A stretch of 11,766 nucleotides of DNA from a bacterium (GCA_030646565.1 JAUSLA010000039.1:1-11766), one strand, 5' to 3'. Numbered from the stretch's first letter, positions 1 to 6,297 are shown. The notes: generated from the letters alone by a model not told the origin. Numbers and translations: made by a program.

Positions 1-123
1 ATCTCCACCCTTCGCTTCGCTCGGGTAGGCGACGAGGACTGCGTCCTTATCTCCACCCTTCGCTTCGCTCGGGTAGGCGACGAGGACTGCGTCCTTATCT
101 CCACCCTTCGCTTCGCTCGGGTA
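1..123. repeat. 48-bp tandem repeat, about 2.6 copies, continuing past the left edge
   Basis: Units start at 1, 49 and 97 and are identical where complete. Each contains a stem-A-like part (accc...gggt around cttcgcttcg) and a stem-B-like part (gaggactgcgtcctt), so the unit belongs to the dispersed two-hairpin family seen across the window. It is read through in frame by the left-edge membrane protein on the minus strand. Confidence 0.9.
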
Positions 124-408
124 TTTGAAGATTGCTTTATATATCGCAATGGCTACGCCTCCCACCGAGAAAGCAAAAATAATATTTTCTATACTAAAAC
201 CAGCTTTATGAATAATGCTAAAGAGAGTCGGCGGATCCCAATATTGACGAATAAAGAATTGCGCCAAAAGACCAAAAAGAGATGTCATTAAACTTACAAT
301 AAGCATCTCTTTTCTGCTTTCTTTTTCTGTTAGGAAAAAAACAGCCAGCCAAATGCCAAAAAATCCCAAACTGCCGACCAGCCACACATATTGGATAGTT
401 ATAGACAT
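1..408 (-). CDS. Partial polytopic membrane protein (lycopene cyclase-domain-like), runs off the left edge
   Basis: An open frame starts at the ATG at 408-406 and stays open to base 1 (136 codons, no stop), so the C-terminus is missing. Hydrophobic segments fall at about residues 5-27, 37-53 and 75-94. The motif QYWDPPTLF (55-63), followed by GFSIENIIFAFSVGG (70-84), recalls small lycopene cyclase-domain membrane proteins that I associate with CPR genomes; this is recognition from memory and the enzymatic role is unproven. From about residue 96 the protein turns hydrophilic: a 16-residue unit beginning YPSEAKGGD repeats in tandem because the gene runs into a 48-base DNA repeat whose length is a multiple of three. 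The native C-terminus probably ended near residue 95, and the rest is repeat-derived. There is no Shine-Dalgarno; the ATG is preceded by the AT-rich end of another hairpin repeat. Confidence 0.6.
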   Translation of the reverse strand, partial: MSITIQYVWLVGSLGFFGIWLAVFFLTEKESRKEMLIVSLMTSLFGLLAQFFIRQYWDPPTLFSIIHKAGFSIENIIFAFSVGGVAIAIYKAIFKYPSEAKGGDKDAVLVAYPSEAKGGDKDAVLVAYPSEAKGGD

Positions 409-420
409 ATTTTATATACC

Positions 421-467
421 GAGTCCCGTTTTACGGGACGAAGGTGGAAATGAAGCAAAGCTTCATT
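421..467. repeat. Two-hairpin dispersed repeat (stems A and B)
   Basis: Stem A is gtcccgt/acgggac (423-429 with 433-439, 3-base loop). Stem B is aatgaagc/gcttcatt (449-456 with 460-467, loop aaa). Both are perfect. The element fills the 74-base spacer between the CDGSH gene and the left-edge membrane protein and abuts the latter's start. Confidence 0.85.
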
Positions 468-482
468 GACCATTTTTGAAAA

Positions 483-677
483 TTATTTTACTTCTCTTTG
501 ATGACCTTGCTCATCATATTCATATAGCTTTCCCTCTTCTTCGCCACTGCATAAATCGTGCGAACCATCGCAAAAAGGCTGATTTTTTGATAAACCGCAC
601 ATACAAATCCAGACAGATTCTTTTTGAGGTTTTATTTCAGCTGGACCTTTCTCGGTTTTGATTACTTTTCGAGCCAT
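483..677 (-). CDS. CDGSH iron-sulfur domain protein
   Basis: A 64-residue soluble protein carrying the complete CDGSH signature: Cys25, Cys27, Cys36 and His40 in the arrangement C-x-C-x8-C-D-G-S-H. In this family three Cys and one His bind a redox-active, labile [2Fe-2S] cluster (mitoNEET-type fold). The protein has one CDGSH motif and no membrane segment, so it resembles the short cytosolic bacterial members; the physiological partner is unknown. It lies 41 bases downstream of a two-cluster ferredoxin in the same orientation, so a shared transcript and an electron-transfer or Fe-S role are plausible inferences. The ATG at 677 has no clear Shine-Dalgarno, which is common in this window. Family assignment is secure and function is not. 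Confidence 0.93.
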   Translation of the reverse strand: MARKVIKTEKGPAEIKPQKESVWICMCGLSKNQPFCDGSHDLCSGEEEGKLYEYDEQGHQREVK

Positions 678-718
678 AATATTTTCAAAACTTTATTAAT
701 TTTTAATAAATCGACCTT

Positions 719-1030
719 TTATTTTAATTTTGGTTTACAGATCATTGCTCCTCCTTTTACCGGACAAATTAAATGGCAGGAACAATCGCCTAAACAATTT
801 TCCGGATGGACAGCGACAGCCGCCTTTTTGCCATTTTTTACTTGAATTTCATAACAATGGCCGGTGCAAACTTTAACGCATAAACCACATCCAGTGCATT
901 TTTCTTCGTCAACATATTCTAAAAACATTGGGATCCATTCTTCTCCGTTTTTTCTCACATTGGTTACCCAATTTTTATTCGGGTCTAACTCCCCTCCTAA
1001 AATTGTACAGCATTCTTTTTTAGTTTTCAT
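719..1030 (-). CDS. Two-cluster [4Fe-4S] ferredoxin with an Asp in a ligand position
   Basis: A 103-residue ferredoxin. The first cluster motif is canonical: Cys45, Cys48, Cys51, Cys55 (C-T-G-C-G-L-C-x3-C). In the second motif, CLGDCSCHLICP, the usual C-x2-C-x2-C-x3-C-P spacing gives Cys79, Asp82, Cys85 and Cys89, so Asp82 occupies the second ligand position, as in the Asp-ligated ferredoxin of Pyrococcus furiosus (CIGD...). An extra Cys83 sits next to it and might substitute. The N-terminal segment through MFLEYVDEEKC resembles the lead-in of ferredoxin III-type proteins. It has Cys7 and Cys8 of unknown use. It is upstream of the CDGSH gene and 126 bases after the cupredoxin gene end. Fold assignment is firm; the electron partner is not visible. 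Confidence 0.92.
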   Translation of the reverse strand: MKTKKECCTILGGELDPNKNWVTNVRKNGEEWIPMFLEYVDEEKCTGCGLCVKVCTGHCYEIQVKNGKKAAVAVHPENCLGDCSCHLICPVKGGAMICKPKLK

Positions 1031-1050
1031 TTACCGATCTTTTATTTATG

Positions 1051-1110
1051 GAAGTCGAAGAGATAAATCTCTTCTTCACCTTCCGGTAGTCGAAGAGATA
1101 AATCTTTTCT
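1051..1110. repeat. Stem-B-type repeats between the cupredoxin and ferredoxin genes
   Basis: A perfect hairpin gaagagat/atctcttc lies at 1057-1074. A second copy at 1092-1108 (gaagagataaatctttt) is a near-direct repeat of it, and both are preceded by gtc/agtc. They belong to the same family as the repeats elsewhere in the window. The remainder of the 1031-1156 spacer is plain AT-rich sequence. Confidence 0.75.
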
Positions 1111-1156
1111 TTGACTATTTTAATTTTTTCACATTATAACTTTTGAAACTTAAATT

Positions 1157-1906
1157 TTATTCAACGATTAAGCTTCCTTCCATTCCTGCTTCTTTATGGC
1201 CGGGAACTGAACAGATAATATCAAATTTTCCCTGAATTGAAGCAGTAAATTCAACGACATCTTTTTGGCCGCTGCCAATTGTTTTAGTAGTCACTCCCAA
1301 ACCCTCAATAACTAAATTATGGGAAACGTTTCCCTTATTCTCAAAAATAATCTTTACTCTCTTACCTGATTTAACGGTAATCTGGGAGGGAGAAAAAGAA
1401 AAATCGTTCCCTACGACTGTTATTTCTTCTACTACCGAATCTCCCGCCTTATCTAACTCAAAAATGATTTCAATTTTATCTTTATCTCTCATTACATAGT
1501 TTTCAAAGTCGCTATTTTCATTACCGTTAACAAGCATTTTTAGCTTGCCATCTAAACCATTACATTTGTCAAAAATACATTCTTTGTTAAATTTCTTGCC
1601 CCAAATTTCAAAAAATTGACCGAGCCGAATATCGTCTCTTCTGACCAAACCCGGAAACTCTATGTGAATAATGCCGTCTGACTCGTGGGTGTGGATATAA
1701 TGTTCGGTAATGCCCAAGCCTATGCCAGCCGGAATATCCTGTAATTGACCTAAAATTTTAATACTCAAATCAGCATGCCAATGAATGCCTTTCTTTGAAA
1801 TAATTTCCGATTCTGGCGCAGATGGCTTTATAGATAAAAACCACACCGCTCCTCCAATAACCACAACACCGATAATCGCAATTAAAATTTTATTAAAATT
1901 TTTCAT
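1157..1906 (-). CDS. Membrane-anchored cupredoxin with an N-terminal His-rich domain
   Basis: A 249-residue protein with one N-terminal membrane or signal segment (about 6-25). A first domain (about 38-150) is His-rich (HWH at 42-44, H69, H72, H74, H81) and contains RLGQFFEIWGKKF (94-106) with Cys110 and Cys115. A C-terminal plastocyanin/azurin-type domain (about 160-249) has the complete type 1 copper ligand set: His196 (SHNLVI), Cys232, His237 and Met242 in C-S-V-P-G-H-x4-M. Cupredoxins carry electrons or bind copper outside the membrane. I recognise the His-rich domain only as recurrent in CPR proteins; its metal role is inferred. The gene follows the DUF411 gene by 3 bases, so the two are surely co-transcribed, which supports a copper-handling unit. 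Confidence 0.88.
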   Translation of the reverse strand: MKNFNKILIAIIGVVVIGGAVWFLSIKPSAPESEIISKKGIHWHADLSIKILGQLQDIPAGIGLGITEHYIHTHESDGIIHIEFPGLVRRDDIRLGQFFEIWGKKFNKECIFDKCNGLDGKLKMLVNGNENSDFENYVMRDKDKIEIIFELDKAGDSVVEEITVVGNDFSFSPSQITVKSGKRVKIIFENKGNVSHNLVIEGLGVTTKTIGSGQKDVVEFTASIQGKFDIICSVPGHKEAGMEGSLIVE

Positions 1907-1909
1907 TGC

Positions 1910-2449
1910 CTAAAAAGTTGTAAATTCTGTAATTTCTCCTTTTGAAATGCCGTAAATCTTAAATTCTCCTGTTTTTGGCCCCGACATTCCCGGAGCGCCT
2001 GATGGCATACCTGGAAGAGCAATTCCGTCTAAAGCCGGCTTTTCTGTTAAGAGCTTTTTAATTACCTCAATAGGAACATGCCCCTCAACAAAATAATTGC
2101 CGACAGGCGAAGAGGATAAATCCCCTTCTTCATCCTTCGCTGTGGCTCGGATAATTGAAGTGTGGCAACTTTCAAGCTCTGTGGGAACCTGATACTTTTC
2201 TTTTATGGAAAGCATATTGTTGACATTTTCCACCTTAACGTCAAACCCTTCTTTCTTAAGATATTTAATGTAATCTGCGCAACAGCTGCAGGTTGGCGAC
2301 TTAAAAACCGTTATCTTATTGTCCCCGCCAAGCTCATTTTTAATATTACTAATATTGGCTGTATTGTTTTTTAAAAGAGATGATGAAACATAAAAAACTC
2401 CCCCAATTATAACTAGACCTACGATAATTAAAATAATTTTTTTCTGCAT
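1910..2449 (-). CDS. DUF411 metal-binding protein (CopG-type periplasmic copper protein)
   Basis: A 179-residue protein with an N-terminal anchor (about 4-22) and a thioredoxin-like DUF411 domain. Visible hallmarks are KSPTCSCC with the C-x-C-C motif (Cys54, Cys56, Cys57), ESCHT (93-97), VEGHVP (121-126) and GIALPGMPSGAPGM (142-155). DUF411 includes the copper-resistance protein CopG, which binds a cysteine-bridged copper cluster (not the CopG plasmid repressor). Residues about 101-117, rich in Asp, Glu and Ser, break the usual CHT...Y-x-V-E-G-H-V-P block; the DNA there is a copy of the dispersed hairpin repeat, inserted in frame. All metal-binding motifs lie on either side, so the protein may still work. 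It starts 257 bases below the large membrane protein gene, behind a structured element, and is followed within 3 bases by the cupredoxin gene. Confidence 0.9.
   Translation of the reverse strand: MQKKIILIIVGLVIIGGVFYVSSSLLKNNTANISNIKNELGGDNKITVFKSPTCSCCADYIKYLKKEGFDVKVENVNNMLSIKEKYQVPTELESCHTSIIRATAKDEEGDLSSSPVGNYFVEGHVPIEVIKKLLTEKPALDGIALPGMPSGAPGMSGPKTGEFKIYGISKGEITEFTTF
2100..2150. repeat. Hairpin repeat inserted inside the DUF411 coding region
   Basis: The hairpin gaagagga-taaa-tccccttc (2109-2128, one mismatch) is followed by ttcgctgtggctcgg, matching the stem-B then gaagg...ctcgg order of intergenic copies. It encodes about 17 residues absent from the usual DUF411 spacing. The reading frame is preserved. 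Confidence 0.75.
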
Positions 2450-2489
2450 AATTTTTAGTTTATTATTAAATTTTTAATCTGAGGCCGGT

Positions 2490-2700
2490 TTCTCAAGGGT
2501 GACAACATCGCAGTCCCGCTAAAGAAAGATATTAAGCGAGGAAAGTGGTTTCAGGGTGAATTAAAGACCTGAGCGGGCATGGTTTCCCGCTGAAAGCGGG
2601 AAGAGCGACGGTCTTTACTTCAGTGAGCGAGCCTCGCTGGGGCGAGCGAGCGACCCTGAAACCAGCTTGCCGAGCGAAATACTGCGTGGTCAAGCGATGG
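2490..2700 (-). other. Structured element 1: candidate leader RNA or large repeat upstream of the DUF411 gene
   Basis: This fills the 257-base spacer between two minus-strand genes. A perfect 12-bp stem is formed by 2546-2557 with 2653-2664. It encloses an 8-bp stem (2562-2569 with 2610-2617), which itself holds the hairpin cccgct-gaa-agcggg (2586-2600), and gcgag/ctcgc hairpins around 2624-2652. A weaker outer pairing is 2506-2511 with 2694-2699. The minus-strand core gcgggactgcga (2519-2508) recurs exactly in the element at 5661-5813, and in both cases lies about 60 bases before the next ATG. No protein-coding potential was recognised. It could be a cis-acting leader RNA or a mobile palindromic repeat; the sequence alone does not decide. 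Confidence 0.55.
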
Positions 2701-2706
2701 CTTACT

Positions 2707-4200
2707 TTACACTCCGCAGCCTCCGCCGCCAGACGGCGCTTCTTCCAAAAGATTATTAGTTTTCAACCAGCCGCGAACTCTTTGCCAGCCCTGGGGGGTT
2801 GAAAAATCCTTGCCGGCAACTTCTCTCCCTGACACCTGGCTCCAATCTTGCTCTTCTTTTGCCTGAAAATATTTGGCTATATCAAAATACGTCTGGGGAA
2901 ACCAGAAAGCATTGATATATTTAAATGCCTCGAAAATCTCATCGACCGAAGCCCCTTGGCCGGCCATAATTTCTCCCAATCCCAAAGCTGCCATCCCATG
3001 GTTGCAATCAGGAAAACCGGTCGGGTTGGAACAGCAAGGCCTGTAGGAGTTGAAAGCAAAGTCATCAAGAATTTTTTGCTGTTCTGAATTTAATTTTATA
3101 ATTTCAGAAGCAGAATAAAGCTCGGTAGATTTTTTTGTCCCCAAAGTCCAGCCACCGGTTGAAGCAAAGTTTCCGATTTTGTCTTTGCCGTATTGTGCCA
3201 TTGGGCCTTCATCTAAAATCTGATTTTTGTTAGCCAAACCAAAAGCCCAAAGGAGATTTAAAAGAAAATAAGAATTTTGAGGAGTAATTTTGATTTTCTC
3301 ATTAGACCCTTTGGTTAAAATTGTAATCTGTTCCTCGGTTAACTGCGCTCCGGCTTTTTCATAAAGCGTTCTCATTTTTTCAAAATCAATGGCGCCCGCG
3401 GCCAAAAGTTTTGGTCCAATGTCTCCGTAAACTGCGTTAATTGTAAAACCTTCCGGCGGATTAATTTGCTCTTTAGTATCTTTTACGGCTTTAGGTAAAT
3501 TATTATCCGAAGAATCAATGCCGGCCAAATTGACTTGGTCTTTTTTTTGAAAAGCAAAGCCGAAGTTAAATTTATTAGCAACTAACGGTAAAAAAGCAAC
3601 GGAAAACAAAAGGAAAAAACCAATGAAAGCCGGCATCAAGGGCATTACTGTTTCTTTGTTTAAAGTTAAAACAAATTTGCCTTGCTCGATTTTCAAAATA
3701 GCCCCTTCTTTATTGGTCTTTTCAACTCCGCAGGCCGTTTGAGAAATTGATTTAGCTGAAAGAAAAATAGCAAACCCTAATAAAAAGAGAGAGATTGCTT
3801 TTATTTCCAAACCCTGAAAAGGAAAAATGAATAAGCCGCCGGCTAAACCAAAAACCGATAATAAAAAGGCGCCGCATACAGGGCAGCCGATAGAAAGTCC
3901 TCCCAGCAAAGTCCCAATAAAACTATTGCTCAAATTGGCCGGATTTTGCGCCGCTTTCTTTTGTAGCTGCCAGATTAAAAAAGTTGCGGATATTCCAAAA
4001 GAAACACCGATTAGAACCGTCAAAATAATCGAAGCCCAGCTATAAAAAGAAGTATTGGAATCAAAAAATACCTTAAAGGTTGTTGTTTCCAGAAAAATAA
4101 AATAATAAAGAGCTAGTAGATTTACGGCCAAACTAATAGCTAAAAAAAGATAAAGGGGGCTTTTAAAAACTGCTTTGAAAGCTAAACTTAAGTTTTTCAT
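2707..4200 (-). CDS. Cys-rich polytopic membrane protein with a large extramembrane C-terminal domain
   Basis: A 497-residue protein that I cannot assign to a named family. About five hydrophobic segments lie at 15-38, 52-78, 93-125, 130-150 and 187-206; the third contains CPVCG (106-110), a possible metal or thiol site within the membrane. The remaining 290 residues are hydrophilic and include RPCCSNPTGFPDCNHG (387-402: Cys389, Cys390, Cys399, His401) and a C-terminal GGGGCGV with Cys495. The clustering of Cys and His suggests copper binding or thiol chemistry, consistent with the CcdA-like, DUF1573, DUF411 and cupredoxin neighbours; this is inference. Its ATG overlaps the TGA of the upstream small CPxC gene as ATGA, so translation is probably coupled. 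Confidence 0.85.
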   Translation of the reverse strand: MKNLSLAFKAVFKSPLYLFLAISLAVNLLALYYFIFLETTTFKVFFDSNTSFYSWASIILTVLIGVSFGISATFLIWQLQKKAAQNPANLSNSFIGTLLGGLSIGCPVCGAFLLSVFGLAGGLFIFPFQGLEIKAISLFLLGFAIFLSAKSISQTACGVEKTNKEGAILKIEQGKFVLTLNKETVMPLMPAFIGFFLLFSVAFLPLVANKFNFGFAFQKKDQVNLAGIDSSDNNLPKAVKDTKEQINPPEGFTINAVYGDIGPKLLAAGAIDFEKMRTLYEKAGAQLTEEQITILTKGSNEKIKITPQNSYFLLNLLWAFGLANKNQILDEGPMAQYGKDKIGNFASTGGWTLGTKKSTELYSASEIIKLNSEQQKILDDFAFNSYRPCCSNPTGFPDCNHGMAALGLGEIMAGQGASVDEIFEAFKYINAFWFPQTYFDIAKYFQAKEEQDWSQVSGREVAGKDFSTPQGWQRVRGWLKTNNLLEEAPSGGGGCGV

Positions 4201-4385
4201 AGTTTTTTCTTTTTCTTTAGTTTTTTATTTTTATCTGCCTCTCTTACCGAGCTTTCGCGTAGCGAAAGTGAAGGTGAAGATGAAGACGCAGTCTTCATCG
4301 CCCCCCTTAATTTAGCCAGCGTTTCTTCGGAAATGTTGCAAAGAGGACAATCGTCCTTCTTTTGTTTTTTTATTTCTTTTTTCAT
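4197..4385 (-). CDS. Small CPxC protein, 3' half overwritten by a hairpin repeat
   Basis: A 62-residue ORF, MKKEIKKQKKDDCPLC followed by NISEETLAKL, with a C-P-x-C pair (Cys13, Cys16) of the zinc-ribbon or thiol type. It has no membrane segment. Its stop overlaps the ATG of the large membrane protein (ATGA), the main argument that it is a real, translationally coupled gene. From about residue 29 to 52 the sequence (Ser-rich, then Arg/Glu) is a translation of a two-hairpin repeat, and the tail is almost pure Lys. The original protein was probably only about 30 residues plus a tail, or the gene is decaying. No function is proposed. Confidence 0.55.
   Translation of the reverse strand: MKKEIKKQKKDDCPLCNISEETLAKLRGAMKTASSSSPSLSLRESSVREADKNKKLKKKKKL
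4245..4302. repeat. Two-hairpin dispersed repeat inside the small CPxC gene
   Basis: Stem A is ctttcgc/gcgaaag (4252-4258 with 4262-4268, loop gta). Stem B is gatgaagac/gtcttcatc (4279-4287 with 4291-4299, loop gca). Both are perfect. The flanks taccgag and gcc match other copies. Confidence 0.9.
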
Positions 4386-4427
4386 ATTTTTATTCGTATA
4401 TTCGCCTTGATTCGTAATTCGTAGGGT

Positions 4428-5141
4428 CTAAACAAGAAATGTTAAAATTCCAATCCCTAAAACGGCCAATAACAATCCCATAACCAATTTTTCGGTTCTT
4501 TCATTTTTATTCCGGAATTCAGCGATTTTAGCCAGAGTTAAGGGATTTGCGGCAAAAAGAAGCAGGATAAACAAAGGCATAACAAACATCAAATTATACA
4601 ATAAAAGGTATAAGAAACCGGTAAAGTAAGTTGTTTTTGAAGCCAAAAGAGATGTAACGGCAACATAAATCCCTCCGGCGCACGGAATAGAGCATAGCCC
4701 GACTAAAAAAGCGGCTACCACGATTGCGGGCAAAGTTGCTTTAGTTAATAAACCCCTTACTCTTTCCCCTGAAACCTTAGGCATTTGTAAATGGATTGGC
4801 AATTGGGGGAAAAAATAATCTTTCAGATGAATTGCGCCCAATAAAATTAACAGCCAGGCGCCCAATTTCGCGAAAAAAAGATGCTGGCCAAAAAGCATAA
4901 TGCCGGATAAAAGGCCAACGCCCACCGCAAGATAAGTAAGAAAAATAACAAAAATATAAACAAGGCCAAGGATAAAAATATTCTTAAAGGTTTTTCGAAG
5001 GGTCAGCAAAAAAGCAATGAAAAAAATCAAAATGGCGATGGCGCAAGGATGAATGCCGTCTAAAAATCCTGTGCCGGCCACCAATGGAATCATATAGGAA
5101 GGGCTGGCGTTATTTACACCGGATAAAAAATTATATAACAT
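4428..5141 (-). CDS. CcdA/DsbD-type membrane thiol-disulfide transporter
   Basis: A 237-residue polytopic protein with about six membrane segments (roughly 18-46, 53-80, 87-106, 134-168, 172-199 and 217-237). Cys33 sits in DGIHPCAIA, at the place of the family's conserved N-P-C motif in the first segment, and Cys150/Cys154 in GLCSIPCAGG correspond to the second redox position. CcdA-type proteins carry reducing equivalents from cytoplasmic thioredoxin across the membrane to extracytoplasmic thiol proteins, for example in cytochrome c or copper-centre assembly. The length is close to the usual CcdA size (about 220-240). Directly upstream is a DUF1573 protein with a C-x-C motif, and further upstream a CcmH-like protein, so these are likely partners. 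The doubled Cys in the second motif differs from the single Cys of classic CcdA. Confidence 0.85.
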   Translation of the reverse strand: MLYNFLSGVNNASPSYMIPLVAGTGFLDGIHPCAIAILIFFIAFLLTLRKTFKNIFILGLVYIFVIFLTYLAVGVGLLSGIMLFGQHLFFAKLGAWLLILLGAIHLKDYFFPQLPIHLQMPKVSGERVRGLLTKATLPAIVVAAFLVGLCSIPCAGGIYVAVTSLLASKTTYFTGFLYLLLYNLMFVMPLFILLLFAANPLTLAKIAEFRNKNERTEKLVMGLLLAVLGIGILTFLV

Positions 5142-5149
5142 TTTATAGT

Positions 5150-5183
5150 GAGCCCTTCTGTCCCGAGCTCAGGGTCGAGGGAT
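5150..5183. repeat. Short palindromic repeat, ctgag/gtcgaggg type
   Basis: The segment cccgagctcagggtcgaggg, with gagccc and gggac around it, resembles the dispersed ccctgagc...gtcgaaggg repeat also found at 10498-10520. It fills the 42-base gap between the DUF1573 gene and the CcdA-like gene and abuts the DUF1573 stop. Confidence 0.5.
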
Positions 5184-5621
5184 TTATCGAACTAAGGCTT
5201 GAATTGTTACGTCAACTTGAGGATTATTCGGGTCGTTAGTCTTTACATAAATTATTCTTTCCTGCTCTCCTTTGCCGTGGGCGCTATCGCCCATGGCTGC
5301 GGTATCATAAGTTACTAAAAGCTCAGCCGTTTCTCCGGCTTGTATCGTTTCTTTATCTACTTTTGCTTTTGTGCAGGCGCAGGAAGTGGCCACCCTTTTT
5401 ATTTCTAAAGGCGCTCCTCCAAGATTTGTTATTGTAAAGCTGTATTCAAGAATTTGTCCGAATTGCGCTTCCCCAAAATCATAATTTTGGGGATTAATTT
5501 CAATTCTGGGCTCGTTGCCCAATTGTCCCGAAGGCCCGGGAATGGCTTTAAAATAACCATAACTTGCTATTCCTAAAACAATCAGCCCCAAAGTTAAAGC
5601 AATTTTTATTTTTGAATTCAT
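5184..5621 (-). CDS. Membrane-anchored DUF1573 protein with C-x-C motif
   Basis: A 145-residue protein with an N-terminal membrane or signal segment (about 6-24). It has a single Ig-like DUF1573 domain (about 38-144): NYDFGEAQFG (46-55), the motif TSCACT with Cys81 and Cys83, and TNDPNNP near the end. DUF1573 domains are extracytoplasmic beta-sandwiches of unproven function that often carry this C-x-C. The domain is homologous to the second half of the 260-residue protein at 7142-7924, and both also share a SGQLG linker after the anchor, suggesting duplication. The CcdA-like gene follows after a 42-base repeat, supporting a thiol-redox role for the C-x-C pair (inference). The start lies about 63 bases below the conserved core of structured element 2. 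Confidence 0.85.
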   Translation of the reverse strand: MNSKIKIALTLGLIVLGIASYGYFKAIPGPSGQLGNEPRIEINPQNYDFGEAQFGQILEYSFTITNLGGAPLEIKRVATSCACTKAKVDKETIQAGETAELLVTYDTAAMGDSAHGKGEQERIIYVKTNDPNNPQVDVTIQALVR

Positions 5622-5660
5622 GATTAAAATTATTTCTTATGTTTCTTTTTAGTGAGCGAG

Positions 5661-5815
5661 GACATCTTGCCAAGGGGTGCACTTCGCAGTCCCGCCCATA
5701 TCTGACTTTGATTTTTCATTATAGTTTGGGGAGGCGGGACGAGAAATAGCCGCGGCTGAAAATATCTTTTTTTTAACCGCTTAAGCCGACGGCGTGCTCC
5801 CCGAGGCAAGATGAC
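5661..5815 (-). other. Structured element 2: candidate leader RNA or large repeat upstream of the DUF1573 gene
   Basis: Long inverted arms at 5663-5682 and 5794-5813 pair at 17 of 20 positions. Inside, gtcccgcc (5689-5696) pairs with ggcgggac (5733-5740), and a palindrome agccgcggct lies at 5748-5757. The minus-strand core gcgggactgcga (5695-5684) is identical to that of the element at 2490-2700, and the bases after it (GT...CACCC...CTTG) are also similar. The element begins right after the hemerythrin stop codon. A 62-codon open frame across it is a by-product of the palindrome. Confidence 0.55.
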
Positions 5816-5819
5816 CAAG

Positions 5820-6293
5820 CTATATAGATTTCTTTATTCTTTCGCATTGGCCTCCCAAGCCGGCCATTTCATCTTCAGTTAAAACCTCTTGCGCCATAGG
5901 ATATAAAACATTCTCTTCTTTAGAAATATGGTCTCTTAATAGAAATATAATGTTTTGCGCATTTTCTTTAATTCCTATTTCTTTGCCATCGGCCAACGCC
6001 TTTCTCAATTCTTTTACATATCCCCTTTTCGTATCATGTTCAAAAAGCATCATCCCAATGGGACCGCCTTCTTTAGGTACGCCTTTTTTTTCTAAAGCCG
6101 GGAATAAAACTTGTTCTTCTTTTTGATGGTGGGGTTCGGCAAAGGTTTCTGTAAAATGCAAAAATTCCTTTATCCCCTCTTTATTTATTGTCAAAGAATC
6201 CACATTTTTTTCCAGCTCATCAAGCGCCTCCAAAATTTTTTTATGGTCGTCTTTAAGCTCGTCAATGCAATTGTGCTCGCAGCAATGCGTCAT
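5820..6293 (-). CDS. Hemerythrin HHE-domain protein with a Cys/His-rich N-terminus
   Basis: A 157-residue soluble four-helix protein. The putative diiron ligands of the HHE family are all visible: His17 (DDHKK), His46, His56 with Glu60 (HHQKEE), His86 (FEHD), and His122 with Glu126 (RDHISKEE). Such proteins bind O2, NO or iron, or act in oxidative or nitrosative stress repair. The N-terminus is MTHCCEHNC, a compact set of three Cys and two His that could bind a soft metal such as copper; this is not a standard family feature. It lies 67 bases downstream of the SHOCT gene, across a hairpin repeat, in the copper-responsive series. Family assignment is strong; the ligand is unknown. Confidence 0.92.
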   Translation of the reverse strand: MTHCCEHNCIDELKDDHKKILEALDELEKNVDSLTINKEGIKEFLHFTETFAEPHHQKEEQVLFPALEKKGVPKEGGPIGMMLFEHDTKRGYVKELRKALADGKEIGIKENAQNIIFLLRDHISKEENVLYPMAQEVLTEDEMAGLGGQCERIKKSI

Positions 6294-6297
6294 AGTA

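Noticed and set aside
1..123. CRISPR array
   Set aside because: The 48-bp units are contiguous with no unique spacers, and no cas gene is present.
2490..2700. RNase P RNA, SRP RNA, tmRNA or group II intron
   Set aside because: None of the conserved cores of these RNAs could be recognised; only stems and the 12-base core shared with the second element are visible.
5630..5818. A 62-codon minus-strand ORF between the hemerythrin and DUF1573 genes
   Set aside because: It is the translation of a long palindrome with stems on both ends, is Arg/Lys-rich without family features, and is better explained as a structured element.
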